A DNA stretch of 64,000 nt from Dermanyssus gallinae (lineage: Eukaryota; Arthropoda; Arachnida; Mesostigmata; Dermanyssidae), in contig QVRM01007074.1 in assembly GCA_003439945.1 (NCBI GenBank), forward strand, positions 1 to 64,000, written 5' to 3'. How positions within the stretch are numbered: position 1 is the first letter of the stretch; each line of letters opens with the position of its first letter. This document shows, piece after piece, positions 37,141 to 48,747 of this stretch. The position numbers and the translations under genes are program-made. The notes beneath the pieces were generated by a model. The model made no database searches. It was given only the letters and a program-made list of their open reading frames with translations, and was not told where the DNA came from.

Positions 37141-39775
37141 AGTATGTTGCATTGAGTATGACGCCTTCGAATTCGACTACACAACAGATCAAATCAGCTG
37201 GCCAAGACCTTATTTGTACTTCTGAGCAGAACGCTTCAAAGTTTTTTACCGTAAGTGGCCCACGATCTGCTTACGTTTCTATAGTTTACTTGTACTGTTC
37301 GAACCTTGCTTACCGGTCTGAAAGCCTCCCAAAAACGGATCGGGAGAGTACAGCGCTGATTTTTGAAATCATTGCGTTGCACCTCTACAAAGTGTCTGTC
37401 TATATGCATTATGCTTAATCTATTAACGGCATAATTTACAAGTATTATCGCCATGGTCGTAATCTGTCATCCGTACGCGTAATAGAGGGAACAATCTGTC
37501 GATGCGTGTTCAAGCAGTACACCCACTAACGACATCGCGGCACATAAGACCAATAAGTTGGAAGGGGACGTCTGTCTGACCATTAGAATTGACCTAACTG
37601 TTTAGCCTGGAAGTTGAAGTTCTGACATGCTCGGGTCATTCGGTCAGGCTGTTTGTTGCTTGTTGCAATTTTAAATTCGTTCCACAAAGACAAGGGTGTC
37701 TGTGAAGAAAGCAAAGCAAGGCAGCAATTGTGTACTTATCGGCAATTTGTTTCGGCATTTAAAAAAATGTTTAAAATTTAATCGAGAGCAGATACACTGC
37801 ATCAACAAGCCCGCACCGTACAGGACAGCAGAAAGCAATACCCATTTTCTACTAGAGGGCTAAACTTGTCGAGGAGTGTTCGATAAATTCGTGATATGAC
37901 AAACTTAAACGCTTCGATAACACCTACGTATATACACACTTGAATTTGCTTGTACAAAGGCGTGCAGCACGCATTTGCGGCGCCTGTCCTTAAAGGGAAT
38001 TTCAATTGCTAATTCGACTGCTGGTATTCACGGACTCGAAATAACGAGACAGCGCACGCCAACTAAGAGAGGGAGCGTACTAGGAAGATATTGATCTGCA
38101 CTTTGCCGAAGGAATATCACCTTAACAACGAAAAAAATCCCTTGGTGTACTCAATTCGTGCGACTTTGTGAATTCCTGTCCCTATAATGCAAGTTGGTGC
38201 TTAATAAAATGCTAGCTCCAAATTTCATTATGCACTGTGGCGATCAATGTCGTTGCCGGTTCTCCTCGCAAACGTGCGCTAATCACGCAGTGAGCTGCCA
38301 AACGCATCGGTGATCTCTGCACTTTCTCGTCCGGTGGAATGGTCGCTGAAGTATTCAAATTGGATATAATGACGATTATATTTATAATTATGTGCCATCT
38401 TAAAATGCGAACCCATTGCAAAAATAACAGTATCAATATCATAGCACCATGTTCAGAGACGTGGCCCATAATGACGCCATGAAGAACGTGCTTTTACGCG
38501 GTACCATAATAATATACAGTTGTTCAATTAGCATTATTTTACCTAGATTTCCACATTATTGATGGAGTCGCCACCTCGTCGGCACGACATCATCTAACTT
38601 AACGGAGCAAACTAATCTCGCCTTGAAAAGATAGGTCGACAACAATAACTCGGCGTGTTTGCGATTCTTAAAGTCAACAAAAGGTAGATAAAGTGGCGTT
38701 CCTTACGGACTGCTAGCTTAAGTTAAAACAAATACAAGTAAATGAACCGTGTTCTGCGTGCACTTGCATGTGTGTTAACGAAAGCTCTGCCAAACTACAC
38801 CTTATAGCTCTGATGAAGTAGATGCGCATTATAATATGCATTCGGTGAGATGGCGGTTTGAACCACTTTGCGGTTTGAAATTTTTATTGGAGTCAGGTTT
38901 TTCGTTAAAAAAACACACCAATGCTAGAGCACACAGAAACTGCGTCCGTCTGGTGGCCGCCATCTGACAGAGTGTGTTCCGCAAATAAAATACACAGAGC
39001 CTCATTCAACATATATATATATATATATATGTGTGTGTGTATGCGGAAACCTGGAAAAGTGTTTTAAATTTTCCACGTAGTAGAGAATTAGTTAACTAGA
39101 GTAACTAAGTAAATGCTAGAGTGAGAGGTGCCGCCTAAACAGGCGCGTATTAACGCAGTATACTCGATGGCACACTATCGATCAGAACATAGGATGTCAC
39201 GAACCAGCCGACCTCTGTCCGTAAATATTGTGGATTTTCTTGCTATGCATATCTTGCACGGACAAGTGCCGCCGACATAGAGTCATTAAATCGTCTCAAG
39301 AAAGAGAGAAAACAGTCTAGCAGTGGTGTCACTCAACGTTTGTGGTAAGTTGGAGCTTGACGTCAGATAGAGGGACGACCAGAGAGAGGCACGCGTGGGG
39401 ACGTAGAAAAGTAACTAGACTAAACAAGTGCATCTGTGGATACAGGTGTGTATTTATGGGAACGCGGCAACCGGATATTGCTCTATGGCACGTGGATGCG
39501 ATGATATATGCGCGTATTTAGCATCTTTCTGGGCAACTGAACTAGTCAAAACACGACGACGACGCAGACAAAAAAAAGAGGCAACAGCAACCAGAACAAC
39601 GACAGCAGCAGCAACAACAACAGCGCTGATGATAAACGCAGAAATGCCGCTATTTCTGGAATCGTATGCATCTCGTATAGATGCGCTTGCGTCTGTATGA
39701 GTTGAGCACTCTCATAAATTATTATTTTAAAAGAGGTTGTTTCATATATACAGATCACTGGGCGTAGAAGGCATT
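37140..39775. other. Unassigned sequence
   Basis: A frame at 37,152-37,418 has no motif. (TA)n/(TG)n at 39,011-39,042. No gene is recognised. Confidence 0.35.
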
Positions 39776-39777
39776 GA

Positions 39778-40335
39778 GGGCGCTCACGATACGCCATGGG
39801 TAGATATTGGCTACCTTGACAAATCTGGCGACGGCCTTGACCTTTACGTTCGCACCTGAACGAGTATTCGTTTTGTGAATGTTGAATAGCTTCTCGAAGC
39901 GGTCCGGGTGTTTCTTCAGGTCTTGGTAGTACCTGAGATCCGCGTCGCGTAGTTGATCACGAACAGACGGCAGGGTGAGAGTCGACCCTGTCCGAAGTCA
40001 AATTCTACAGATATAGCGATTCTGGGTATTTTGTAAACTCTCTATGTCCCGGCTGTAGAGCGGCGACCAGGCCTGTAATCTGTACATGGTAATTGGTTGC
40101 ACCACTCCATTGTATAACTCCTGGTACGGCTGCAGTTTTGACAGTGAAAAGGCGCGAAGGATCCGGTTTGTCAGCCTGAACGACTTCTTAAGAATCTCGG
40201 TTACATGGTCTCGAAAATCAAGAGATTCCGAAATATGCGAGATCCTTTATCGTCGTTTTCGCAGCAGGTTGCACTCTTCCGATGTGGTAGGGAAATTTGG
40301 AATTTACCTGTCCTATATGGGATATGCATACCCCC
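39778..40335 (-). pseudogene. LINE reverse transcriptase C-terminal relic
   Basis: The minus strand reads KDLAYFGISLDFRDHVTEILKK (with one slip), FRLTNRILRAFS, YNGVVQPITMYRLQAWSPLY, RDIESLQNTQNRYI, a stop, then RDADLRYYQDLKKHPDRFEKLFNIHKTNTRS. This is the thumb/C-terminal order of CR1/L2-like RT proteins (DLGV.FD..L.F..HV; Y..LV.P...Y....W.P....D...LE..Q.R). The RT palm that should lie above 40,335 is not recognisable. One of the better preserved RT relics here. Confidence 0.7.
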
Positions 40336-40339
40336 TAAA

Positions 40340-41970
40340 TTGATTAGCATAGATAATCAACGATATGGCTATCTATTCACATAAGCAGTCGCCTATAAAC
40401 ATACGCCTTAATATGGTTGTATATGCGTGGATGTAGATACGTTTGATTTTTTCAGCAATCACGGGTAAACAATTTGCCCCAAATAAGCGTGCATCACAGC
40501 CCCATCCCTCGATCAGGCCACCCAAGTTTCCTAGAACAGTCTCGGCAGACGACAGTGTCCAAGGAAAGAAGCTTGGGAAGAGGGCCGCATTCCCACGTTG
40601 AATATATTCGTTCGGCTGGCGTACGAAGATCTCATTGGAGCACACTTCCAGCTGATTTCCAATCTTGAAAAATAATTATGCCATCAGGCCTGAGCAGGTT
40701 TTGAGCTTCCCCTGACTATACTTATTTCAAGTAAATATAATTTTATATATATATATAGCTGCAATGTTTTCGATTGTTGTCGTTGCTGATACTCTATTGT
40801 TGTTACAGCCGTTTCAGCTGAAGTGACAGCTGCTAACATTTGCCATCAGGACTGTTACCAGCAGCGCAACTTCTGTAGGCTTGACACAAAGACGCGTCAC
40901 ACGCCGCGTGAGCACGGCTAGGAGCGATTGTCCAGCCAAGGAGCAGTTTCCGTCCGTTGTCCAATTGCTAAGCTTATTTGCGTTCGCGATGCTGCTGTTG
41001 TTGCTATAGTTGCTACTGTTATCGATCTCGTTATCGCTGTTTTGTCCGCTAACGCACCACGTCGAATCAACGTGACGACGAGAGCTATTGAGGGAAGAGG
41101 AGTTATTTGCTGGCAAAATAGCGTAAGCCGGTGAAGCCAGCCGGAACAACAGGGAGGTCTCTTAGCAACAACGAAATTCGCTCGCGGGACGATAGAGAGC
41201 AAGTAAGCAACAGCCCGATTGACAGACACGAGGGTGACAGACAGCGTGACAACGACCATCACGGGAAATTTATTTTAGGAACGTTCTTGGAAAAAGAGGT
41301 ATACCCGTTTAGGCTAATTGCTTACGCCTAGTCAGCTCCACTCCAAACAGGTCCCAGACGTGATTTATAATAATAATAATAATAATAATGATTGAATTGT
41401 TATTATTAATTTTAGTATTACTGGATCACAGCCAAACTGTCTTACGTGGTAGCGTTTCCAATAAATAATACGGAAAACGATGATGAACGGAATCAAATGA
41501 ATAGATTCTAGTTGTTTCACTACTTGCTTTAATGATTGAATTACCCCCCCCCCCCATTTTCCCCGCCGACTGCTATAAGGACACATTTTATTCATATCGT
41601 AACGAAACATATATTTGTTTATAATAGCTATAAATAATGGATATCTACGCTACGGAGTGAATAACTGTTACCTTTGTTAAACATTATTGAAACAAGTCAG
41701 TTCTGGGAAATGCCTTTCTTGGTCTCCTGATCCATCTTACTAAGCTGTGCCCATGTATCCAAATCAAGGCGTCGCGAGGTCCCATTGTATTTTCTGTATA
41801 CTAAAATACAGATTTTGTATATATATGTGTATGCTGTGGCCACCCCCGACCAGGGGAAAAGGGGACGACCAGATTTTGACTAAGTTTTTGAGTCACACTA
41901 TCGTGACTTAACAACAATGTCAGGTGTGCATCATGCATTTTACCAGTTAATGTCTATAAACAAATGTATA
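40340..41970. other. Unassigned sequence
   Basis: Small (TA)n at 40,743-40,758 and (AAT)n at 41,370-41,389. Overlapping opposite frames near 40,814-41,331 have no motif. No gene is recognised. Confidence 0.35.
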
Positions 41971-41977
41971 ATACATA

Positions 41978-42735
41978 CAGGCTGCGCCAGTTAAGCCAAG
42001 ATCAAATGTGGCCTGTAGTAAAATCGTCATATTTTTGCAATTGGGCATCTAAAATGAAGAGTTTGGACTCGTTATCTTCAGCACGTCTATCTATTCAATG
42101 ATTCCGTTGTTTGCTTCAATAGCCGCTTTAAGCCGAGGCCAAAACTGGGCACAGGCCTGTTGCACCGTGCCCTGGGTAAGTTCTTAAATGCTAACAAAAT
42201 GTCAGTGCGCAGTGATGAAGTGTTAGGGTATGAAAACGTGTTAGAGTCTCTACGCCCCACACAACGAAATCCAGAACTTTCCGATAAGGTGACTGTTGTA
42301 AGGCCGTAGGTTGACCGCGTATCGAATAAAAGGTCGTACGCAATCCAGAGCGCTCACATGAGTCATCTGGTGCAAAACTGGTTAGACGACCATTAAGACG
42401 TTTTTAACAATTAAGCAGTCCAGACTGAAATCCACTGAATTTCTTTGTGTAGAGCGTATTTGAGCGAGGTTCTAACAAGTCCCCACAACCTAACACTTCA
42501 TCACTGCACACAGCCATTCTGCTAGCATTTGAGGAGTTATGTCGGGACACAATGCAATGGGCTGCGCGCCGTTTTGACCTCGGCCGGAATCGGTTAATAT
42601 AGCAAAACGCAAATACTTTAAATAAACAGACGCGAAACACAACGCGTCTAAAAATTATTCTGGATGCCTTAATAGAAAACAAATGACAACTTTACTGGAT
42701 GCTATAGTTTATCTTGTTTCAACTGGCGCATCCTA
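41978..42735. mobile_element. Foldback element made of two inverted Tc1/mariner 3' ends
   Basis: The termini are inverted (left CAGGCTGCGCCAGTT, right the reverse complement of a tagGATGCGCCAGTT-like end), next to TA at 41,976-41,977. The similarity continues inward: 41,978-42,260 and the reverse complement of 42,460-42,735 align over about 280 bp, including the shared segment gcagtgatgaagtgttagg. About 200 bp separate the arms. Read outward on the minus strand, the left arm encodes QGTVQQACAQFWPRLKAAIE and ANNGIIE then stop, matching the C-terminal end of Tc1/mariner-superfamily transposases. The right arm has the equivalent, more decayed, coding in plus orientation. It cannot make a transposase. 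Confidence 0.75.
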
Positions 42736-42739
42736 TGTC

Positions 42740-43265
42740 AGTCTCGACTCGACCGCCGTAGTCTACGGACGTGTTTTGTTAATGCTCTGCGGCAACGGCA
42801 ACCATTACCTCTTGACACATATGGTAGGCACCGAAATTCAGACTACTCATCTGCAAGAGTAACATTCACCACTGGTAAGAAATTTTCAATTTTGTCCCTC
42901 CAAATACCTGGTAAAGCGGGTGGCAATTCGAACGCTACGTAAAACAATCCAAACTGCCGCTTGCGACAACTCAAACATTTCCACAACACGAGAGTAGGAG
43001 CGCGCGGAAAATTCAAACGTTGCGAAACGGTTTCTAATCAACAGAATAGCCAGTGCGTGTAACACTTGCACATGAGCTAACTGAAGGACAAGAATATTCA
43101 AGCGCGGACTCGGATCGAGTCTTGCGTGCGTCCGGTGAACCCCCCTCCCGCCATCTCCCTATTCCTCCTTACGCCTACGTAGCCCATTAGCCATGTCCCC
43201 GCTCTCCGAGATGGCGGCTTTCGGCGGCTGCCCGGCCGGGTCCTTTGCTATCCAAAGGTTCATTG
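42740..43265. other. Unassigned sequence
   Basis: A minus frame (42,886-43,101) faintly resembles a Harbinger-type helix-turn-helix block, but not enough to call. Confidence 0.3.
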
Positions 43266-43270
43266 ACGAA

Positions 43271-43354
43271 GAACTCGCTAGCATGCCTGAGGAAACATAG
43301 AGTCCTGCGTCAGAACTCGCTAGCATGCCTGAGGAAACATAGAGTCCTGCGTCA
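43271..43354. repeat. Perfect 42-bp tandem duplication
   Basis: Two identical units (43,271-43,312 and 43,313-43,354), starting gaactcgctagcatgcctga, followed by the first bases of a third. The lack of differences implies a recent event. Confidence 0.95.
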
Positions 43355-43359
43355 GAACT

Positions 43360-46300
43360 CAGTAGGCGCAGTAAACGCGCACGAACATATGAGCAAGCTT
43401 CCAATCGAAACAGGCTAAAAAGGAATCACTCCTACTAGTTGTTAGATGCTATGGAGGTGACATAGATGGACACTACATCACTACAACGCATGTATACAGA
43501 TAATGGGTCACAAACCTCTCAGAAAACCTTCCCAAAAGATTATTAATTTGCTGCCGAAAATAGCATAGAAGTTTTACTGCTCTTCGGGACTATATAGCAT
43601 ACCTTTCTCAACCTAGACCCCACGATAACAACAAGTTCTCTGCGATCAAGACATTCCCCACAAGACCATCCCCCACCTCAGTGGGACAAGACATGCACTT
43701 TAAATTTATTACAACTTCCGACCACGCTATCTACTCAGTATTTCCTCGAACTCCACCTTACATGAATACGATGACTTTCTCAAAGAACTAGAATTCAGCA
43801 AGAGCACCCGCGGTTATCAAAAGGTAACACATTTTGACAGCGCACTTGGGTTCTATGCTTGGCCATTTCATGTTGTCACAAGGATTTGTTAATTAAAAAA
43901 AACACTGGTAGTGGGCACAAGCACACCGGGGATAGTCTAGTCGAAAAGGGTGTTAGCAGCACCAGCCCACCAGCCAATCTTCCCAGTTGAATATATAGGT
44001 AAATATACAGACGACTACTCCGAGCGATCCAGGCTTGAGGTAGCTTCTTTTGCCCGCTGCTGGCGACAACCGCATTACGAAATCGCCGGGCGCATGAGAA
44101 GACATCTCTGGTGCTCACGCAACGCATCTGAATAGCCCACTTCCTTAGCCCTTCCTCGTCGCGACGACATCGAGACGTTCGCTTCCTCAAGCGGCTCTGC
44201 CCAGCCGCAGTCGCATAACGGAACTCCACGCCACGCATCCAGCATACAGGTATGCTTGTCTATTGTCCGGCCAAAAGCAGCAACGGACCCGCTCGCTCCT
44301 CGTCTGTTCACCATTGTTGCAGCTACAGCAGCGAAGATCGAGCATGATCAAGCAACGACGTCAAACGACCACGATGAGCCACGATCATATTCATACTATT
44401 GCGTGGCTACGCCTACGTTCTTCATGGTTACTACTGCTCTGGCTATAACAGTGATACCGATAACAACAGACGACAGCAACAATATCACTGCTAACAAGAA
44501 CAGCAACAACAACAACAGTATCAATCATAACAACGGAAACGGCAGTAACAGCAGCAACAGCAGCAGCAACACCAGCAACAATAATAATAACAACAGCAAC
44601 AACAACAGCAGCAACAGCAAAAACAACAATAACACGATAACAATCACCGTGTATCACAGCATATCACCTTTCTTCTTCATGTTAGGCCAATTGATGGTAT
44701 CCGTCTACATCCGACGACAAAGCTATCCATTTGCAAACGCAACTGCGATACAGCCTTAGCAGTGTAGGCAAACATTGACAATATATATATATATATATAT
44801 ATATGGTGTACACACGATGATAACAAAACCAACAATAACGATGATGACAGCAGCAGCGACAATGACAACAACAACTTAAGCGCCGCAAATATGTATACAG
44901 CGAGACAGCTGTTATTGTATTTACTACTAACTATACATTGTATCCACTAACCGTGACTTTATCTAGCGGCACGGAAACCCTAGATATCTTAACATGTCCG
45001 GCCCTCGGTGCATTGAAGATATACCTCTGGTTAAGTTCCAAGCCCGTAGGGGACGGAGGATAGTTTAGAATTAAAAACAACCTCCTTAAAAAATGTTTTA
45101 AATTCTAGTTGCTTTATTGTATTGCTGTCGTTATTGCTGTTACTTTTGCCGTCATTTTAATTGCCGTCATTCTTTCTGTTATTATTGTTGTTGTTTTTAT
45201 CATTACTGTTATTATTGTTGTTGTGTTTATCATTACTCTTATTATTGTTGTTGTTATGGTTACTGTTTTTACTTGCTATGCTTACGGTTGCTATTACTTA
45301 TTGTTGTACTTGTTACAGTGACATTTGTTGCTGGCGTTGGCAATGTTGCTTTTCTGCTTCGCTCGTGTTGTTGTTGTTATTGTTGTTATTGTTATCGTCG
45401 TCGTCGTTGCCGTTGTCGTCATGTTGATTGTTACTTTGAACAATAAGCTTGAGCACGCTGGCCGGCCTTATGCACCTCAGCGTAAGCGTATCATTGTTGT
45501 TTGATTATCGCGGTCGGGTACGCGGTTTGCCATTCGTCTTCTTACGCCGCTGCCGCCGCCGCCACCGTCGCCGCAAAGAGGCGTGGTCGTGGTGGTAGTA
45601 CTATCACGACGCATTCATCCCACCAGCGGTACGAACGCGAACAAGTGGGGCGCGAAAGTGTTGCAAGGTTATTGCGACGACGCGGCAAATGGGCCGCCCT
45701 CCGGAAGAGCGCCGAACAAGAATGAAATGACGCAGTGACGCACTAAACCTGGTGGTGGCCTGGGGAGGCTGCTGACTCGTATATATGATGGCCCGCGGGC
45801 CCCCGGGGGCCGCGCCATTATCCACGCCCTTTCATCCATCGACCGCCATCCCGCCGTCAAGCCACATAGCCAGTCCACTGTCGCTTTCTCCACTGTCACC
45901 TCCCCCCATTGCCATGATGAGATCCGTAATCGCCCCATCATCGCCATCATCATCATCATCAGGATCATTGAAGTGCGCGCCGAGTCTTGATTGTGATCCG
46001 TTGAACGACAACGACGTCTAACATCACTACGGAGAGGTGATGAGCCGTGCCCCGTGAGCGCCATCCGTAGTTTGCAACCGACGCGCTGCATGTCTCGTAC
46101 TTACTGCCCACAACCCGGCTTGTACGTATCAATTTCCTCGTCTTTTTAAGCCGAACCGGGTTGGCTAGATAGGCCCTGAGCAGAGCAAACGCCGTACTAC
46201 ACTAATTTGAACGGAGACGAAAATCCTTATCCTAATTTTCCAATGTTTTCCTTAAATGCGCCTATATTTTTTCGTTTCTTCCGCGTGCGTCCGTAGGATC

Positions 46301-46465
46301 TTTATCTTTCTGAAGTTACTGTCACTGTCGTTGTTGTTGTTATTTCCCGATATTAGTGCCGTCGCTGTAGAGGTTCTAATAAAATAATAAGAACAAGATA
46401 ACACTAATCGATTTTTATTTTTATATACATTAGGATATATATATATATATACTCGCCTCAAGAAT
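43360..46465. other. Unassigned sequence with triplet arrays
   Basis: CAA-rich 44,495-44,640, (TA)n 44,781-44,804, TTG-rich 45,180-45,400, (TA)n 46,436-46,452. A segment at 44,965-45,000 resembles 60,170-60,205 (both contain tagatatct.aac). No gene is recognised. Confidence 0.35.
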
Positions 46466-46469
46466 CGAT

Positions 46470-46690
46470 TAATTACATATTTTTTAGCTTTATACGACTT
46501 TCGCCCACTGGCATTCGAGACATTAGGGGGACCTGGCCCGAAGACGCACAAACTTATTCAATGTGTCGGCAAGGCGCTCAATCGTTCGACAGGGGACACT
46601 AGAGCTGTCGAGTACCTGCACCAGAGACTATCGTTGGACATTGAACGGGGTAACGCCGCATCTCTGTGCGTGGAACTCTGCTAGACTGGA
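46470..46690 (+). pseudogene. C-terminal relic of the YLDDG-type RT element, copy 2
   Basis: The plus strand reads RPLAFETLGGPGPKTHKLIQ, then VGKALNRSTGDTRAVEYLHQ, RLSLDIERGNAAS, in one open frame, aligning block for block with 3,270-3,640 (minus) and 58,540-58,690 (plus). It is cut off on the 5' side near 46,470 next to a (TA)n tract and is separate from the longer copy beginning near 47.3 kb. Confidence 0.65.
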
Positions 46691-47670
46691 CACGCCCGAA
46701 CCTGGAGGATATGTAACGTTTTCACTTGATTTATCCGGTGTACACGTTCATAAGAAGACAACCTCTTGAATATAGGCAAATAAAACTGTAACTGTATTGC
46801 AAAAAAAAATATTTTTTAGCTTAAAATCAATGTACAAGTTTACACTAGGCGGGACAGTCCGATACTCTACCGAAAATTTTGTTCGAGAGATCTTAAAATG
46901 ATAGAATTGTACCAGAGTTTTTAGGTAAAGTATATTCACACCGATAGATAAAAATAGCGCAAGCCCGAGGCAGAAAAATACGGGCCTGTTGAGTCTGCTC
47001 AACATAGATTCGCCTCCTACCATAATGTATATTTTGACTAAGCAAATGCTTTTGATCGCGATGAACGCCGACCATGCTAATCTAATGTTATTACACAAAT
47101 TATTTGGTTATGCACTCACAGACGGTCTATGAAATAGTGCTATTATTCGTACGGTAGATATTTTAGAGTTTAGGTTGGCTACCATCTCGGCGAGTTCGTT
47201 CCGCTTTATTCGACTTTCTTTAGGCGGTGCTACATTGTATTTACGTGTTAGACATTAAGCGCTACCCGCGATCTGAAGAAAGACATCTCAGATATACTGA
47301 CAGTCTTAAAACCTAGTGCCCCATACGGTTCCGCTGTGGCCATAAAGAGCTGCAGCGGGCCATCAATAGCGTTGCACATTGAAGAAAACCATACTCCACT
47401 TTAACTCAAAAACTGTGTTGTCGTATAACATGACAGCCAAGGTTTTTTTTTTTTTTTTTTTTTTTTTTCTGGGAGGTTTCGGTAATGCATGATGCACATG
47501 CGCCACTAGCAGCCTGCGTGACTAGTGTGAGACTCGCAAACCCACTAAACCCGGATTCCTCCCCACCCCCCCAGGCTCGGTATTACTTTGGCATTACATC
47601 GAAACCGTGGGAGAGGCGTCCCTGCCGTTCTCCTTCAATCAGCTCTATCCCTGACTATCATCCCGCATGT

Positions 47671-48662
47671 CTACCTGCGGTTGGATAGGGGGATGCCATT
47701 TTGTAATCCGTCCTGTGAGGGTGCGTCGAGACCATGAGGGCCTGGCTGCTCCCCACCCCCTCCCCCCTCCCTCGGCTCCTCGTCTCGACCACTCTCCCGA
47801 GAGACCCGCTCAAACCTCTCCCGCCTGGCCGTTTCCTTGGCTGTCTTGAGTGTCAAAACAGCGTCGAACAAGTTCGTCGCCTCCCTCCATGCCTCCGCCG
47901 AAGTCATCATATGGGAGACCACCTCCTTGATGGGTCGGCCCCTCACAGTGGTTGGTGCTGCGTCCCGTGCTTCCCTGAGAGCATCACACCGCAGAACAGT
48001 ATGCTCTACGTTGTCCGTTTCTCCAGAGTCGCACAGTACGCAGATATCGCTGATGGCCTTCTTGATCCTTGACAGGTAGCTCTGGAACTGGCCGTGTCCG
48101 GTCAGAACCTGAGTCGTCCAGTAGGAAAGCTCCCCGTGTCGGCGGTCATACCATACCCTGAGGTCCGGTATCAGACTCTTGGTCCAGCTCCCTGTGGTCA
48201 CACCGGGTCTTACCTGCGCCCATTCCTCATGCCAGGCCGATATGGTGGCACCCCTGGCCCTGGTGAGATCCAGACCTTCGTCTAGATACATTTTACTTCG
48301 TTCAGCCACTAGGAGGTCCCATGGCAGCATTTTGGCTAGGACCAGGAGAGCTTCGGTCGAGACTGTTCGATACGCCCGGCTTACCCTGATTGCCAGCGTT
48401 CGTTGGGTCGACCTTAGTGCCCCCCTATTTTTCGCCGTCCGCATTGCCATGTCCCCCCAGACTGGGGCTGCGTATAGCGCCGTTGATTCGGCCACCGAGG
48501 CCAGGAGCCTTCTTTTCACCTCAGCCACCCCACCGACCCTAGGCATGATCCGCGCCAGGTTCAGGGAGACCCTTTGGGCCTTTTCGGCCACGTACTTAAC
48601 GTGTGCCGATCCGGTCAGTCCGGTGTCTAGCATGACCCCAAGGTACTTTACCTTCTTTCTGA
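47671..48662 (-). CDS. R1-type ORF2, C-terminal part (split gene)
   Basis: This continues the ORF2 that starts at 55,613. It begins IRKKVKYLGVMLDTGLTGS and runs open to a stop at 47,671, followed by about 200 bp of 3' UTR and the poly(A) tail. It holds the RT thumb (YLGVMLD, LYAAPVWG, QRTLAIRVSRAYRTVSTEALLVLA), and a CCHC motif (CVLCDSGETDNVEHTVLRC) typical of R1 ORF2 tails. A Gly-rich, basic and acidic tail of about 50 residues ends the protein. The upstream part is 2,158 nt (53,456-55,613) and this part is 992 nt, together 1,050 codons exactly. This half cannot be expressed as a normal ORF2 because the inner LINE separates it. Confidence 0.88.
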
Positions 48663-48747
48663 TTTCTATCTATTTATTTATTTAAAATTCACCCTGTTCG
48701 GGTATGTAAATACGAACTGGTATATATAACAAACATGGTAAAATGAG

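Noticed and set aside
42886..43101. Possible Harbinger-type helix-turn-helix block on the minus strand
   Set aside because: Weak similarity of one segment (FELSQAAVW) with no catalytic or nuclease block nearby.
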